Below the pieces are notes generated by a model, which had not been told where the DNA came from, did no database searches, and saw only the letters and a list, made by a program, of their open reading frames with translations. A stretch of DNA of 9,078 nt from Acidobacteriota bacterium (GTDB lineage: Bacteria > Acidobacteriota > Blastocatellia > Pyrinomonadales > Pyrinomonadaceae): assembly GCA_019247865.1 (NCBI GenBank), contig JAFBAJ010000800.1, forward strand, positions 1 to 9,078, read 5' to 3'. Of the stretch, positions 1 to 5,605 are shown piece by piece. A program made the translations under genes and the position numbers. Numbering within the stretch: position 1 is the first letter of the stretch; the number at the start of each line of letters is the position of its first letter.

Positions 1-2544
1 CGCCTTCTCCACCTGCTCGCCGCCACGGTACGCAATGCTGGTGTGATCCTGTGTGAGACTCATCACGAAGCCGACATCGTAGTTGTGGAATTCCTCTGCT
101 GCGCCGTGCAGCGTCACTTTGGCGCTGGCACGCAGAGCATCCTGCGTGGTTTCGAGTGAGCCTCTGTTGCCGGGCAGGGGCGCAACCATTTGGGAAGCCC
201 CTGCGCCTCCGAGGAAAGCAGATTCATTGACCTCAAATTTGGGAACTTTGGCTCCGACTTCGCCGGGCGCAGGAACGCCCTTGAAGGTCTGTGGAGGAAT
301 TTTCTGGCACTTAGGCGCGGGCTTATCTTTGAGTGGATCGGCGGTCCTCCTGGAGAGCCCTTCCAACTCAGACAAGTGAAAAGCTCCCTTCTCCCGGTCG
401 CTGCCGACTTCGCGCGCCGTGCCGAAATCTTCATCGCTCACTTTGTCGAAGAACGAGAGATAGGTCATGGCGGCCATCACATCCGGCAGCTTGCCCACCT
501 TTTCTGTGGCTCTGTCGAAGAAGACATCGTCAGAGATAACGGCGGCGTTGAGTCCAAGACGACCTCCGGCCTCTCCTGAAGTGGGCGGGTCCGTGGTTAA
601 GGGGAAGTGCTTGTATTTCGGCACGCCCGGGTCACCCTCTACATACCAATGCGTAGTATTGACAGCATGCCTCACTGTCGGGACGCGACCGCACGTCCAG
701 AAAGAGATGTAAGCGTCAGCCTCCAATTTGTAGCCGCCCGTATTGAGACGCGCGAGCGCCAGATCCACGATGGCATGCTTTTCAGCAGGCTTTTTGAGGT
801 CAGGCTTTTCGATTTCGGGTGTGGGACCGATGACCGGCGGTTTCACGCGAACGAGGCCGACGCGATTGGCTTCGGCGTTGCCAAACTGTTTCGTCGGCCC
901 CTTGCCGGAGATGTCAATCTGTTCCTGCGGAACTCCGACCTTCATTAATTCGCGGGCCAGCCGTGCGGCTCGATGACAGGATAGGTTTTGATTGTAAACA
1001 AGCGTCTGGCTGCCTTCATCGCTGGCATAACCCTGCACTGTAAAGTGAGAAGCGGCCGCCTGTCGTCGTGCAAACTCCATGACCTTGCCGGGAGTTTGCG
1101 GAGAGGAAAAGATATCCGAGTCGAGGCAGAAATTGAAGGAACCGCAATCGGCATCTCTCTCTTTCTCACTCAAGCCCTGGCACTCTGCGCCGAGGTCGCG
1201 CGGGTTCTCGGGACAAGCTGGGTCCGGCTCAACCTTGCCGAGATTAGTTGGGGTCTTAGGACAAGCCGGGTCGGGTCTGGACTGGCCGAAGCGCCGCTCC
1301 GGCGGGACTTCCGCCAGCACCACCGCCACGCGATTGAACTCCCGCCCGCCGGGAAACTCATCGGTCGCGCCTTTGCTCGCCGTCTCGATCTGCGCAGACG
1401 GCACGCCTGCATCCATTAACAGGCGGGACATGCGATTGGCGCGATGGCATGCGAGCCTCTTGTTATAAAGGTCATCTCCGCCGAGACTGGAATATCCATG
1501 CACCAGGAACTGCGCATCCGGCGCGCTCTCACGCTGCCTGGCAACGAAGGTCGCGACATCTGCGGAGGTCTCTGCTACGAGCACATCAGAGTCAAAGCAA
1601 AAATGAAAGTGCCTTCCACGAAGACCGATATCTTTGGGAGGAGGTGTCGCGCAGTTCGGCTGTGGCGCTTGAAAGCCAAGTCCCGTCGGAGCGTTTGCAC
1701 AACTCTTCCCATCGAGCTTGGCTTTGGCGTCGGCGAGCTGCTTCGCCTTTGAAGCATCCTCCTCAGCCTGCTTTACGTGTCCCGCCCCGCCCTCCTGCCT
1801 TTGGAGCGAAGTCTGTGCAGAGCCGGCTTTAACTCTGCTAACGGTTGTTCCCGGAGGACCGGCGCCGGATGGACTTTGCTGAATGACATGCGTCAATTCG
1901 TGGGCCAGCAGTTTTTTTCCTTCAATGCTCTGCGGCGCGTACTGTCCAGTGCCGAAGACTATGTTCTGACCGACGGTGTAGGCTCTGGCGTTCAAGGCAC
2001 GCGCAGATTCCGCCGCCGTTTGATCGTCATGGATGCGTACCTTGCCAAAATCGTACGCGAAGCGTGATTCCATAAAATCGCGCGTCGTCGCATCCAGCGC
2101 TTGCCCTGCCGAGTTGAGCACTCCGTCAGGCATAGAGGTAACGCGATCTACGGATGCCTCTTTCCGCTGGATGGTCTCTTCTTTATCTTCGCAGGCCGCA
2201 CATTGTCTCTGGACGGAAGTTCCCGCCCTGCTCTCGACATTTATCCGGCTCTGTCGAGCGGGCTCCGCCATGCGCATGACATGGTCTGCGACCCTGTCTG
2301 CTTCCTGCTCGTAGAAATCCCCGGGTGTGCTGATGTTCAGCTTGGTTTGAAGAGGCTCTTCCGGCGTTTCGTCCTGACAGCGCGGGCATCCTCCGCCACA
2401 GGCGCACTTGCACTGGATGAGTGCGCCTGGAAAAACTGAGGCCCGCGATACATTATATTGGGAGACGGAAGCCGCGCGCTCAGGGGCCTTCTGCTTCTTG
2501 GCAGCATCATTGTCTGAAGCTTTTTGCGCCGCAGCCACCCTCAT
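1..2544 (-). CDS. DUF4157 (eCIS_core) protein with two tandem OmpA-like domains; C-terminus beyond the window
   Basis: The frame is open for 848 codons, from an ATG at 2544 to the left edge, so the stop lies outside the window. A TGA lies three codons upstream of the ATG, which makes this the first available ATG. Seen: a cysteine cluster CKCACGGGCPRC at residues 45-56; 'YEQEADRVADHVM' shortly after; a DUF4157 core at about residues 135-225 ending in HELTHVIQQ (HExxH at 215-219); two OmpA-like domains at about 312-410 and 470-567, each with an N..L.CHRA core; and between them a 16-residue repeat (424-439 and 440-455) starting PDPACP. The last 270 or so residues resemble nothing I recognise. 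Family knowledge: DUF4157 proteins are often linked to extracellular contractile injection systems, as cargo or accessory proteins, and the HExxH is metallopeptidase-like. Both OmpA-like copies lack the usual Asp of the peptidoglycan-binding loop (GYSS and GYAS instead of GHTD-like). No signal peptide is visible. Family assignment is firm; function is inferred. Confidence 0.9.
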   Translation of the reverse strand, partial: MRVAAAQKASDNDAAKKQKAPERAASVSQYNVSRASVFPGALIQCKCACGGGCPRCQDETPEEPLQTKLNISTPGDFYEQEADRVADHVMRMAEPARQSRINVESRAGTSVQRQCAACEDKEETIQRKEASVDRVTSMPDGVLNSAGQALDATTRDFMESRFAYDFGKVRIHDDQTAAESARALNARAYTVGQNIVFGTGQYAPQSIEGKKLLAHELTHVIQQSPSGAGPPGTTVSRVKAGSAQTSLQRQEGGAGHVKQAEEDASKAKQLADAKAKLDGKSCANAPTGLGFQAPQPNCATPPPKDIGLRGRHFHFCFDSDVLVAETSADVATFVARQRESAPDAQFLVHGYSSLGGDDLYNKRLACHRANRMSRLLMDAGVPSAQIETASKGATDEFPGGREFNRVAVVLAEVPPERRFGQSRPDPACPKTPTNLGKVEPDPACPENPRDLGAECQGLSEKERDADCGSFNFCLDSDIFSSPQTPGKVMEFARRQAAASHFTVQGYASDEGSQTLVYNQNLSCHRAARLARELMKVGVPQEQIDISGKGPTKQFGNAEANRVGLVRVKPPVIGPTPEIEKPDLKKPAEKHAIVDLALARLNTGGYKLEADAYISFWTCGRVPTVRHAVNTTHWYVEGDPGVPKYKHFPLTTDPPTSGEAGGRLGLNAAVISDDVFFDRATEKVGKLPDVMAAMTYLSFFDKVSDEDFGTAREVGSDREKGAFHLSELEGLSRRTADPLKDKPAPKCQKIPPQTFKGVPAPGEVGAKVPKFEVNESAFLGGAGASQMVAPLPGNRGSLETTQDALRASAKVTLHGAAEEFHNYDVGFVMSLTQDHTSIAYRGGEQVEKA

Positions 2545-2618
2545 TTTTATTCACCGGATCCAGCGAACACAGACACCCGTGGGCGATTCCGACAGGATTC
2601 TTTTAAGCGATTGGGCCA

Positions 2619-2647
2619 ACTCTAGGCTCTCGGCTACTAACTGTCAA
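2619..2647 (-). promoter_or_regulatory. Sigma70-like promoter for the DUF4157 gene
   Basis: Read on the minus strand: -35 TTGACA (2647-2642), a 17-bp spacer, and -10 TAGAGT (2624-2619). Transcription would start near 2612 and leave a leader of about 68 nt before the ATG at 2544. Shine-Dalgarno complementarity is weak (GGTG about 10 nt before the ATG). The match is by eye only. Confidence 0.55.
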
Positions 2648-2688
2648 GGTTTACATCCTGAGTCTCAAAGACGCTTTGTTGCGACGTG

Positions 2689-2721
2689 ATTTGCCATCCC
2701 GAGAAATTTGCCATCCCGAGA
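2689..2721. repeat. Two tandem copies of a 16-bp motif, 17-bp period
   Basis: ATTTGCCATCCCGAGA occurs at 2689-2704 and again at 2706-2721, identical and separated by one base. It lies about 40-75 bp upstream of the -35 box of the DUF4157 promoter, so an activator or repressor site is possible. Apart from this repeat and the promoter, the stretch 2545-2814 shows no gene on either strand. Confidence 0.7.
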
Positions 2722-2814
2722 GACTGGCTGCTCTAATGATCGAGCTTCCCCACTTCTTATCTAGTCGCATTGGCCGATGTGCGCACGACCTTAAAAGAAT
2801 TCAGACATACAACC

Positions 2815-2860
2815 TCATGCAGTCAGTAACCCAACAGGAGCGCGTCCGATAAGGAATAAG
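2815..2860. repeat. Left terminal inverted repeat of an older outer element
   Basis: Its reverse complement matches 5300-5345 at about 36 of 46 positions. The best block is 20 of 23 (2838-2860 against 5300-5322), centred on CGTCCGATAAGG. It ends one base before the target-site duplication of the inner IS. Confidence 0.65.
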
Positions 2861-2861
2861 A

Positions 2862-2870
2862 AATCACTCG
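2862..2870. repeat. Left copy of the 9-bp target-site duplication
   Basis: AATCACTCG lies directly before the left IS terminus and is identical to 5132-5140. Confidence 0.85.
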
Positions 2871-2886
2871 GGCTTTGCCTAAAAAG
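2871..2886 (+). repeat. IS left inverted repeat (IRL)
   Basis: GGCTTTGCCTAAAAAG matches the reverse complement of 5116-5131 at 15 of 16 bases and abuts the 9-bp duplication. Confidence 0.85.
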
Positions 2887-2924
2887 TGCCTCTTGCCCAA
2901 AAACTATTGAGCTTGCCCAAAAAG
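2877..2924 (+). repeat. Three iterated GCCYAAAAAS boxes at the IS left end
   Basis: The boxes are GCCTAAAAAG at 2877-2886, GCCCAAAAAC at 2895-2904 and GCCCAAAAAG at 2915-2924. All have the same orientation, with periods of 18 and 20 bp. Matching boxes occur at the right end (5070-5079, 5090-5099, and inverted at 5116-5125). They are plausible transposase-binding sites; that role is inferred. Confidence 0.65.
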
Positions 2925-2943
2925 TCTAGCGGCGGGAGCGGAG

Positions 2944-2973
2944 AGGCCGCCGCGCGCTCACACGCGGCGGCCT
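2944..2973 (-). terminator. Very strong GC-rich stem-loop after the minus-strand passenger genes
   Basis: AGGCCGCCGCG (2944-2954) pairs perfectly with CGCGGCGGCCT (2963-2973) around an 8-nt loop. It begins eight bases past the stop codon of the 154-aa gene (2981-2983). No T-run follows on the minus strand; a short CTTTT follows on the plus strand. It may act as a transcription stop or as an insulator against read-through into or out of the IS. Confidence 0.6.
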
Positions 2974-2980
2974 TAGCTTT

Positions 2981-3445
2981 TCAGGGAGAGACAAACTGCA
3001 TCAGCCAGATTTTCGAGAGTTCGTCAAGGTCTTTGACTTGTACCTCTCCCATTTTAAGAAAGACGTTCTCTCCATCATCTAACTCGAAATTGATAGGTGG
3101 AAAGTCTTTTGAGGCCACGTTTGGACTACTAGGATGTCCGGTATAGAGTCTAGCGGTTAAGATTGGCACGTCTTTATTAAAGCTGACGTATAGGTTTTTC
3201 TCAGGAGGCGTTTGTTTACTGACACTAAAGGCATCCGAGTCTGTGCTTGCTTTGAATTGCAGAATGCCTCTGACCCTGCTTTGAAACTCGCTATCATTGT
3301 TTATCTCGTCAACGGATTCTTGGATATGTGTACGCAAGGCTATCCACAGTTGCGACGCCTTATCAGGAAGCACCGCAACGCGCCGCTCTTGTCGCACCCG
3401 TTCTCTGCGAAATAGTTCCGATTGCTCTTTAATCCACTTCGCCAT
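2981..3445 (-). CDS. IS passenger gene, 154-aa protein of unknown function
   Basis: I do not recognise the family. From the ATG at 3445 the protein begins MAKWIKEQSELFRRERVRQE, a charged, probably helical N-terminus. A middle segment follows (LWIALRTHIQESVDEINN), then a C-terminal half with alternating hydrophobic stretches that looks beta-rich. It has no signal peptide, membrane segment, cysteine pair or clear catalytic motif. The start was chosen because GAGAGGG lies about 11 nt upstream. The frame also extends to a TTG at 3547 that overlaps the stop of the zinc-ribbon gene (TTGA), which would add 34 residues and imply translational coupling. It lies inside the IS, divergent from the transposase and probably co-transcribed with the zinc-ribbon gene. 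A regulatory or target-choice role is speculation. Confidence 0.7.
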   Translation of the reverse strand: MAKWIKEQSELFRRERVRQERRVAVLPDKASQLWIALRTHIQESVDEINNDSEFQSRVRGILQFKASTDSDAFSVSKQTPPEKNLYVSFNKDVPILTARLYTGHPSSPNVASKDFPPINFELDDGENVFLKMGEVQVKDLDELSKIWLMQFVSP

Positions 3446-3543
3446 TGTTACACTTTCCCTCTCTGGCTCAGAGCCTAACTTGAGTTTGATTGTCCACTCT
3501 AGTTGCAGCATCGGGCATAAAATCCCACAAATGGCGCAACTTC

Positions 3544-3702
3544 TCAACTCTTCTTACTGCTCTTATTTTTGCGCGGTTTGTTCCAATACGGGCTTTTACA
3601 AAGCGGACAGACACGCGGCTCGTCCACTGTGTTGCGCGGTATCCATTCATGCTCGCATCGCTCGCACTTGTAACCCCAGACCGTGATTTGTATTTTCGCC
3701 AT
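3544..3702 (-). CDS. IS passenger gene, 52-aa zinc-ribbon protein
   Basis: A short frame of 52 residues from an ATG at 3702 to a TGA at 3544-3546. The protein starts MAKIQITVWGYKCERCEHEW and continues IPRN...EPRVCPLCKSPYWNKPRK before a lysine/serine-rich tail. Two CxxC pairs (C13/C16 and C32/C35) form an obvious treble-clef or zinc-ribbon knuckle. The 'CP.CKSPYWN..R' end is typical of small zinc-ribbon proteins in cyanobacteria and archaea, sometimes beside toxin-antitoxin genes (recall, not a search). CGGAGG lies 12 nt upstream as a ribosome site. Nucleic-acid binding is likely from the family; control of the divergent transposase or function as an accessory subunit is inferred. Confidence 0.8.
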   Translation of the reverse strand: MAKIQITVWGYKCERCEHEWIPRNTVDEPRVCPLCKSPYWNKPRKNKSSKKS

Positions 3703-3708
3703 GCGCTA

Positions 3709-3737
3709 TATATACCTCCGAAATAATACATTGTCAA
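3709..3737 (-). promoter_or_regulatory. Candidate minus-strand promoter for the IS passenger genes
   Basis: TTGACA (3737-3732), 17 bp, then TATATA (3714-3709) on the minus strand: a near-consensus spacing and sequence. The predicted start would fall almost on the ATG at 3702, giving a leaderless mRNA. That conflicts with the good Shine-Dalgarno CGGAGG (3720-3715), which lies inside the spacer. The promoter used may therefore be further upstream. Confidence 0.45.
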
Positions 3738-3750
3738 GTCAAAATAATCC

Positions 3751-3779
3751 TTGACTAATATATACTTATGAAGTAGTAT
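3751..3779 (+). promoter_or_regulatory. Transposase promoter
   Basis: TTGACT (3751-3756), a 17-bp spacer, then TAGTAT (3774-3779). Transcription would begin near 3786, leaving about 35 nt that include the GGAGG at 3806-3810. This favours the GTG at 3821 as the start codon. Confidence 0.55.
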
Positions 3780-3797
3780 ATTTCTCAAGTTAGTCAA
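3751..3797. promoter_or_regulatory. Operator-like inverted repeat spanning the transposase promoter
   Basis: TTGACTAA (3751-3758) is the exact inverse of TTAGTCAA (3790-3797). An imperfect inner palindrome AATATATACT / AGTAGTATATT (about 3757-3783) covers the -10. A third AGTCAA lies at 3737-3742 next to the divergent promoter. The arrangement suits a repressor that shuts both directions; the binding protein is unknown. Confidence 0.5.
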
Positions 3798-3820
3798 TCT
3801 TGAGCGGAGGCACAAAACAG

Positions 3821-5059
3821 GTGGACATCAGACAACAAAAGGGGCAACAGATAGCGACGAGCAAGCGCATCAAACGAGACGGCGGGCTGTATTTAGTTCC
3901 TTCACAATCGGGCAAGGCGAGATACAAAGTTGACGCTCGCACCTTGCGTTGTAGTTGTCCAGACTTTGAGTTTCGTCAGGCCGCATGTAAGCACGTCTAT
4001 GCGGTTCAATTCACGATTGAACAGACCGAACGCACGCTTTCCACTATTACCGAGAACGGCAAGACTACAGTGACACAGACCGTCAAGGTGACGCGCAAGA
4101 CTTACAAGCAAGAGTGGCCTGCTTACAACAAAGCGCAGACAATGGAAAAAGCGCAGTTCGTTTACTTGCTCCACAAACTCTGTCAGGGCATCGGAGAGCC
4201 AGCGCAAGTTAAAGGCCGCCCGCGCATCCCGCTAGAAGATATGGTCTTTGCGATGGCTTACAAGGTCTATAGCACGGTGTCAGGCCGTCGCTTTATGACA
4301 GACCTCAGAGACGCGCACTCGAAAGGCTATCTCTCGAAACTGCCCTGCTACAACTCAATCTTTAACTACTTTGAAATGGAAATGCTCACGCCATACTTGC
4401 AAATGCTGATAGAGGAAAGCGCGTTGCCATTGCAAGCTATTGAGCGGGACTTTGCCGTTGACTCCACCGGATTGTCAGGCTGTCGTTTCGTGCAATGGTT
4501 TAATGCCAAGTATGAAGAACCGCAACTGATGGAAAGCAAAGATTGGATTAAGATACACCTGATTTGCGGTGTCAAAACTAATGTCGTGACTGCCGTTGAA
4601 ATCAGTGAGAAGTACAGAAACGACAGTCCATACTTTAAGCCGCTAGTCGAAGCGACGGCGCGCAACTTTCAGATGCAGCAAGTCTCTGCCGACAAGGGAT
4701 ACGATAGCTTTAACAATCGTTGCACGGCTCTGATGAACGGGGCTGCCCCCTACATTCCATTTCGTGAAGGCGAGAAGAAGAAACCGAATCCTTCACACAA
4801 AGGCGTGTTGTGGAAAAAGATGTATCACTATTTCGCATTCAATACGGAACGCTTCATGGAGTCTTATCACAAACGCTCAAACGTGGAAACGACCTTCCAC
4901 ATGATTAAATCGAAGTTTGGTGATAGCGTGAGAAGCAAGGTGAAGAGAGCGCAAGTCAACGAAGCGTTATGCAAGGTGCTGTGTCATAACATTTGTTGCT
5001 TGATTCAATCTATGTACGAGTTGAACATCAAGCCGAAGTTCTACGCGGAAGTTGCTTGA
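3821..5059 (+). CDS. DDE transposase with N-terminal SWIM zinc finger
   Basis: From the GTG at 3821 the protein has 412 residues. Near the N-terminus is a SWIM finger, CxC-x9-CxH: RCSCPDF...ACKHVYA, with C44, C46, C56 and H58. The catalytic core follows: D214 in FAVDSTGLS, D291 in VSADKGYDS, and E356 in YHKRSNVETTFHMIK, which is an exact Y(2)R(3)E(6)K signature as in IS4/IS5-like transposases. The length is normal for this group and no break is visible. The start is favoured by GGAGG at 3806-3810. An in-frame TTG at 3800 would add seven residues but has no ribosome site. It catalyses movement of the 2261-bp IS that carries it. SWIM fingers bind DNA or protein and are uncommon in IS transposases. 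The exact IS family is not assigned. Confidence 0.92.
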   Translation: MDIRQQKGQQIATSKRIKRDGGLYLVPSQSGKARYKVDARTLRCSCPDFEFRQAACKHVYAVQFTIEQTERTLSTITENGKTTVTQTVKVTRKTYKQEWPAYNKAQTMEKAQFVYLLHKLCQGIGEPAQVKGRPRIPLEDMVFAMAYKVYSTVSGRRFMTDLRDAHSKGYLSKLPCYNSIFNYFEMEMLTPYLQMLIEESALPLQAIERDFAVDSTGLSGCRFVQWFNAKYEEPQLMESKDWIKIHLICGVKTNVVTAVEISEKYRNDSPYFKPLVEATARNFQMQQVSADKGYDSFNNRCTALMNGAAPYIPFREGEKKKPNPSHKGVLWKKMYHYFAFNTERFMESYHKRSNVETTFHMIKSKFGDSVRSKVKRAQVNEALCKVLCHNICCLIQSMYELNIKPKFYAEVA

Positions 5060-5069
5060 AAATGCAGTT

Positions 5070-5125
5070 GCCCAAAAAAGAAACGGGCTGCCCAAAAAGT
5101 CACCCTGAAAAGTGGCTTTTTGGGC
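5070..5125. repeat. Iterated GCCCAAAAAG boxes at the IS right end
   Basis: GCCCAAAAAA at 5070-5079 and GCCCAAAAAG at 5090-5099 are direct, 20 bp apart; an inverted copy CTTTTTGGGC at 5116-5125 overlaps the right terminus. They mirror the boxes at 2877-2924. Confidence 0.65.
5090..5125 (+). terminator. Stem-loop downstream of the transposase, overlapping the IS right end
   Basis: GCCCAAAAAGTCAC (5090-5103) pairs with GTGGCTTTTTGGGC (5112-5125) over 14 positions with one G-U, around the loop CCTGAAAA. Only 30 bp separate it from the transposase stop. It could end transcription, block outside read-through, or just reflect two facing transposase boxes. Confidence 0.5.
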
Positions 5126-5131
5126 AAAGCC
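5116..5131 (-). repeat. IS right inverted repeat (IRR)
   Basis: CTTTTTGGGCAAAGCC is the inverse of the left terminus except for one base. The 9-bp duplication follows directly. Confidence 0.85.
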
Positions 5132-5140
5132 AATCACTCG
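5132..5140. repeat. Right copy of the 9-bp target-site duplication
   Basis: AATCACTCG is identical to 2862-2870 and lies directly after the right IS terminus. Confidence 0.85.
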
Positions 5141-5299
5141 AGCTTTGCACTAAACCCGGGATTTGAAAAATTTTATTGTGAGCAGCGATGAGACGCACAA
5201 AAGCGCGGTGAAAAAGCTTGAGCGCGTGGACTACTTATTCGTGCAAGGTTGGGTTCTGCCCATCAAGTCTCTCCCAAGTGTGCAAAGTCAGAGCAACCT

Positions 5300-5345
5300 C
5301 TTGCTCCTTATCGGACGCACTCTTATCGGGGTGCTGACTTAATGA
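5300..5345. repeat. Right terminal inverted repeat of the older outer element
   Basis: Inverse partner of 2815-2860, containing CCTTATCGGACGCACTC. A second TTATCGG follows 14 bp after the first within this arm, which the left arm lacks. Confidence 0.65.
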
Positions 5346-5368
5346 ATTTACTCTAACTCAAACATGCC

Positions 5369-5605
5369 ATGCGCAGGCTCTCGCTGAGCCGGTTAAGAAA
5401 GTTAGACGAATGGCTGCATGAATTGCTCAGAAGGGCGGAGGAAGCTGACCACGCAGCACAGCTCTCAACACGAAAGCAAACTGTTGCAGAGCGAACGCTT
5501 GATAATAAGACCTATCGTCAAGAGAGCATTCGCTGCGGAAAAGTAAATTGTAAATGTGCGCGCGGCAAGCTGCATGGCCCTCCATTGAGGTCGCTGTCCG
5601 CCTGA
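5369..5605 (+). pseudogene. Decayed DUF6788-like fragment
   Basis: An open frame of 78 codons begins MRRLSLSRLRKLDEW, with a basic helical N-terminus, and reaches TYRQESIRCGKVNCKCARGKLHGP at about residues 48-72. The pattern RCGK.NCKCA.G..HGP is characteristic of the small DUF6788 family, where HGPYW and a further beta-rich segment normally follow. Here the protein stops nine residues on. Another frame continues with EVAVRLNRTTS just past the break (about 5590-5625), which suggests a frameshift and later decay. No ribosome site is evident before the ATG. DUF6788 genes are often found near mobile elements (recall); function is unknown. It starts 24 bp after the outer inverted repeat. Confidence 0.55.

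Larger units (their letters stand above)
2871..5131 (+). mobile_element. Complete 2261-bp insertion sequence with passenger genes (DDE transposase, Y-R-E-K signature)
   Basis: The element is bounded by inverted repeats GGCTTTGCCYAAAAAG (one mismatch) and a perfect 9-bp direct repeat AATCACTCG, so it looks recently inserted and intact. It contains a full-length transposase (+), two minus-strand passenger genes and a divergent promoter region. Boxes of GCCCAAAAAG type occur near both ends. Base composition is visibly more AT-rich than the flanking genes. The transposase signature places it in the broad IS4/IS5-like DDE group; I cannot name the IS family or isoform. Confidence 0.88.
2815..5345. 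mobile_element. Older MITE-like element or IS remnant (about 260 bp when the inner IS is removed), interrupted by the IS
   Basis: Imperfect 46-bp inverted repeats bound this segment (2815-2860 and 5300-5345). Removing the IS (2871-5131) and one copy of its duplication leaves about 261 bp, mostly 5141-5345. That remainder holds no convincing gene: the longest open stretch (about 5157-5342) has no good start or recognisable motif. Short length, terminal inverted repeats and lack of a transposase fit a MITE or the collapsed ends of a larger IS. I see no clear outer target duplication. The family is unknown. Confidence 0.5.

Noticed and set aside
190..579. Plus-strand open frames between 83 and 2689
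   Set aside because: They lie opposite the long DUF4157 frame, whose motifs are clear; none has recognisable protein features.
2877..2924. Short spaced repeats considered as a CRISPR-like array
   Set aside because: 10-bp boxes with 8-10-bp gaps at IS ends are far too short for CRISPR repeats and are mirrored at the other IS end.
3297..3726. Plus-strand frames over the passenger genes
   Set aside because: Low-complexity, Ser/Arg/Cys-rich translations without motifs, antisense to better supported genes.
3468..3815. Minus-strand frame of 115 codons
   Set aside because: It overlaps the zinc-ribbon gene in another frame and crosses the divergent promoters. The zinc-ribbon frame has the motifs and the ribosome site.
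5157..5342. Open stretch ending VLT-stop inside the old outer element
   Set aside because: About 60 codons, no good start or ribosome site, and it ends inside the inverted repeat; no family recognised.
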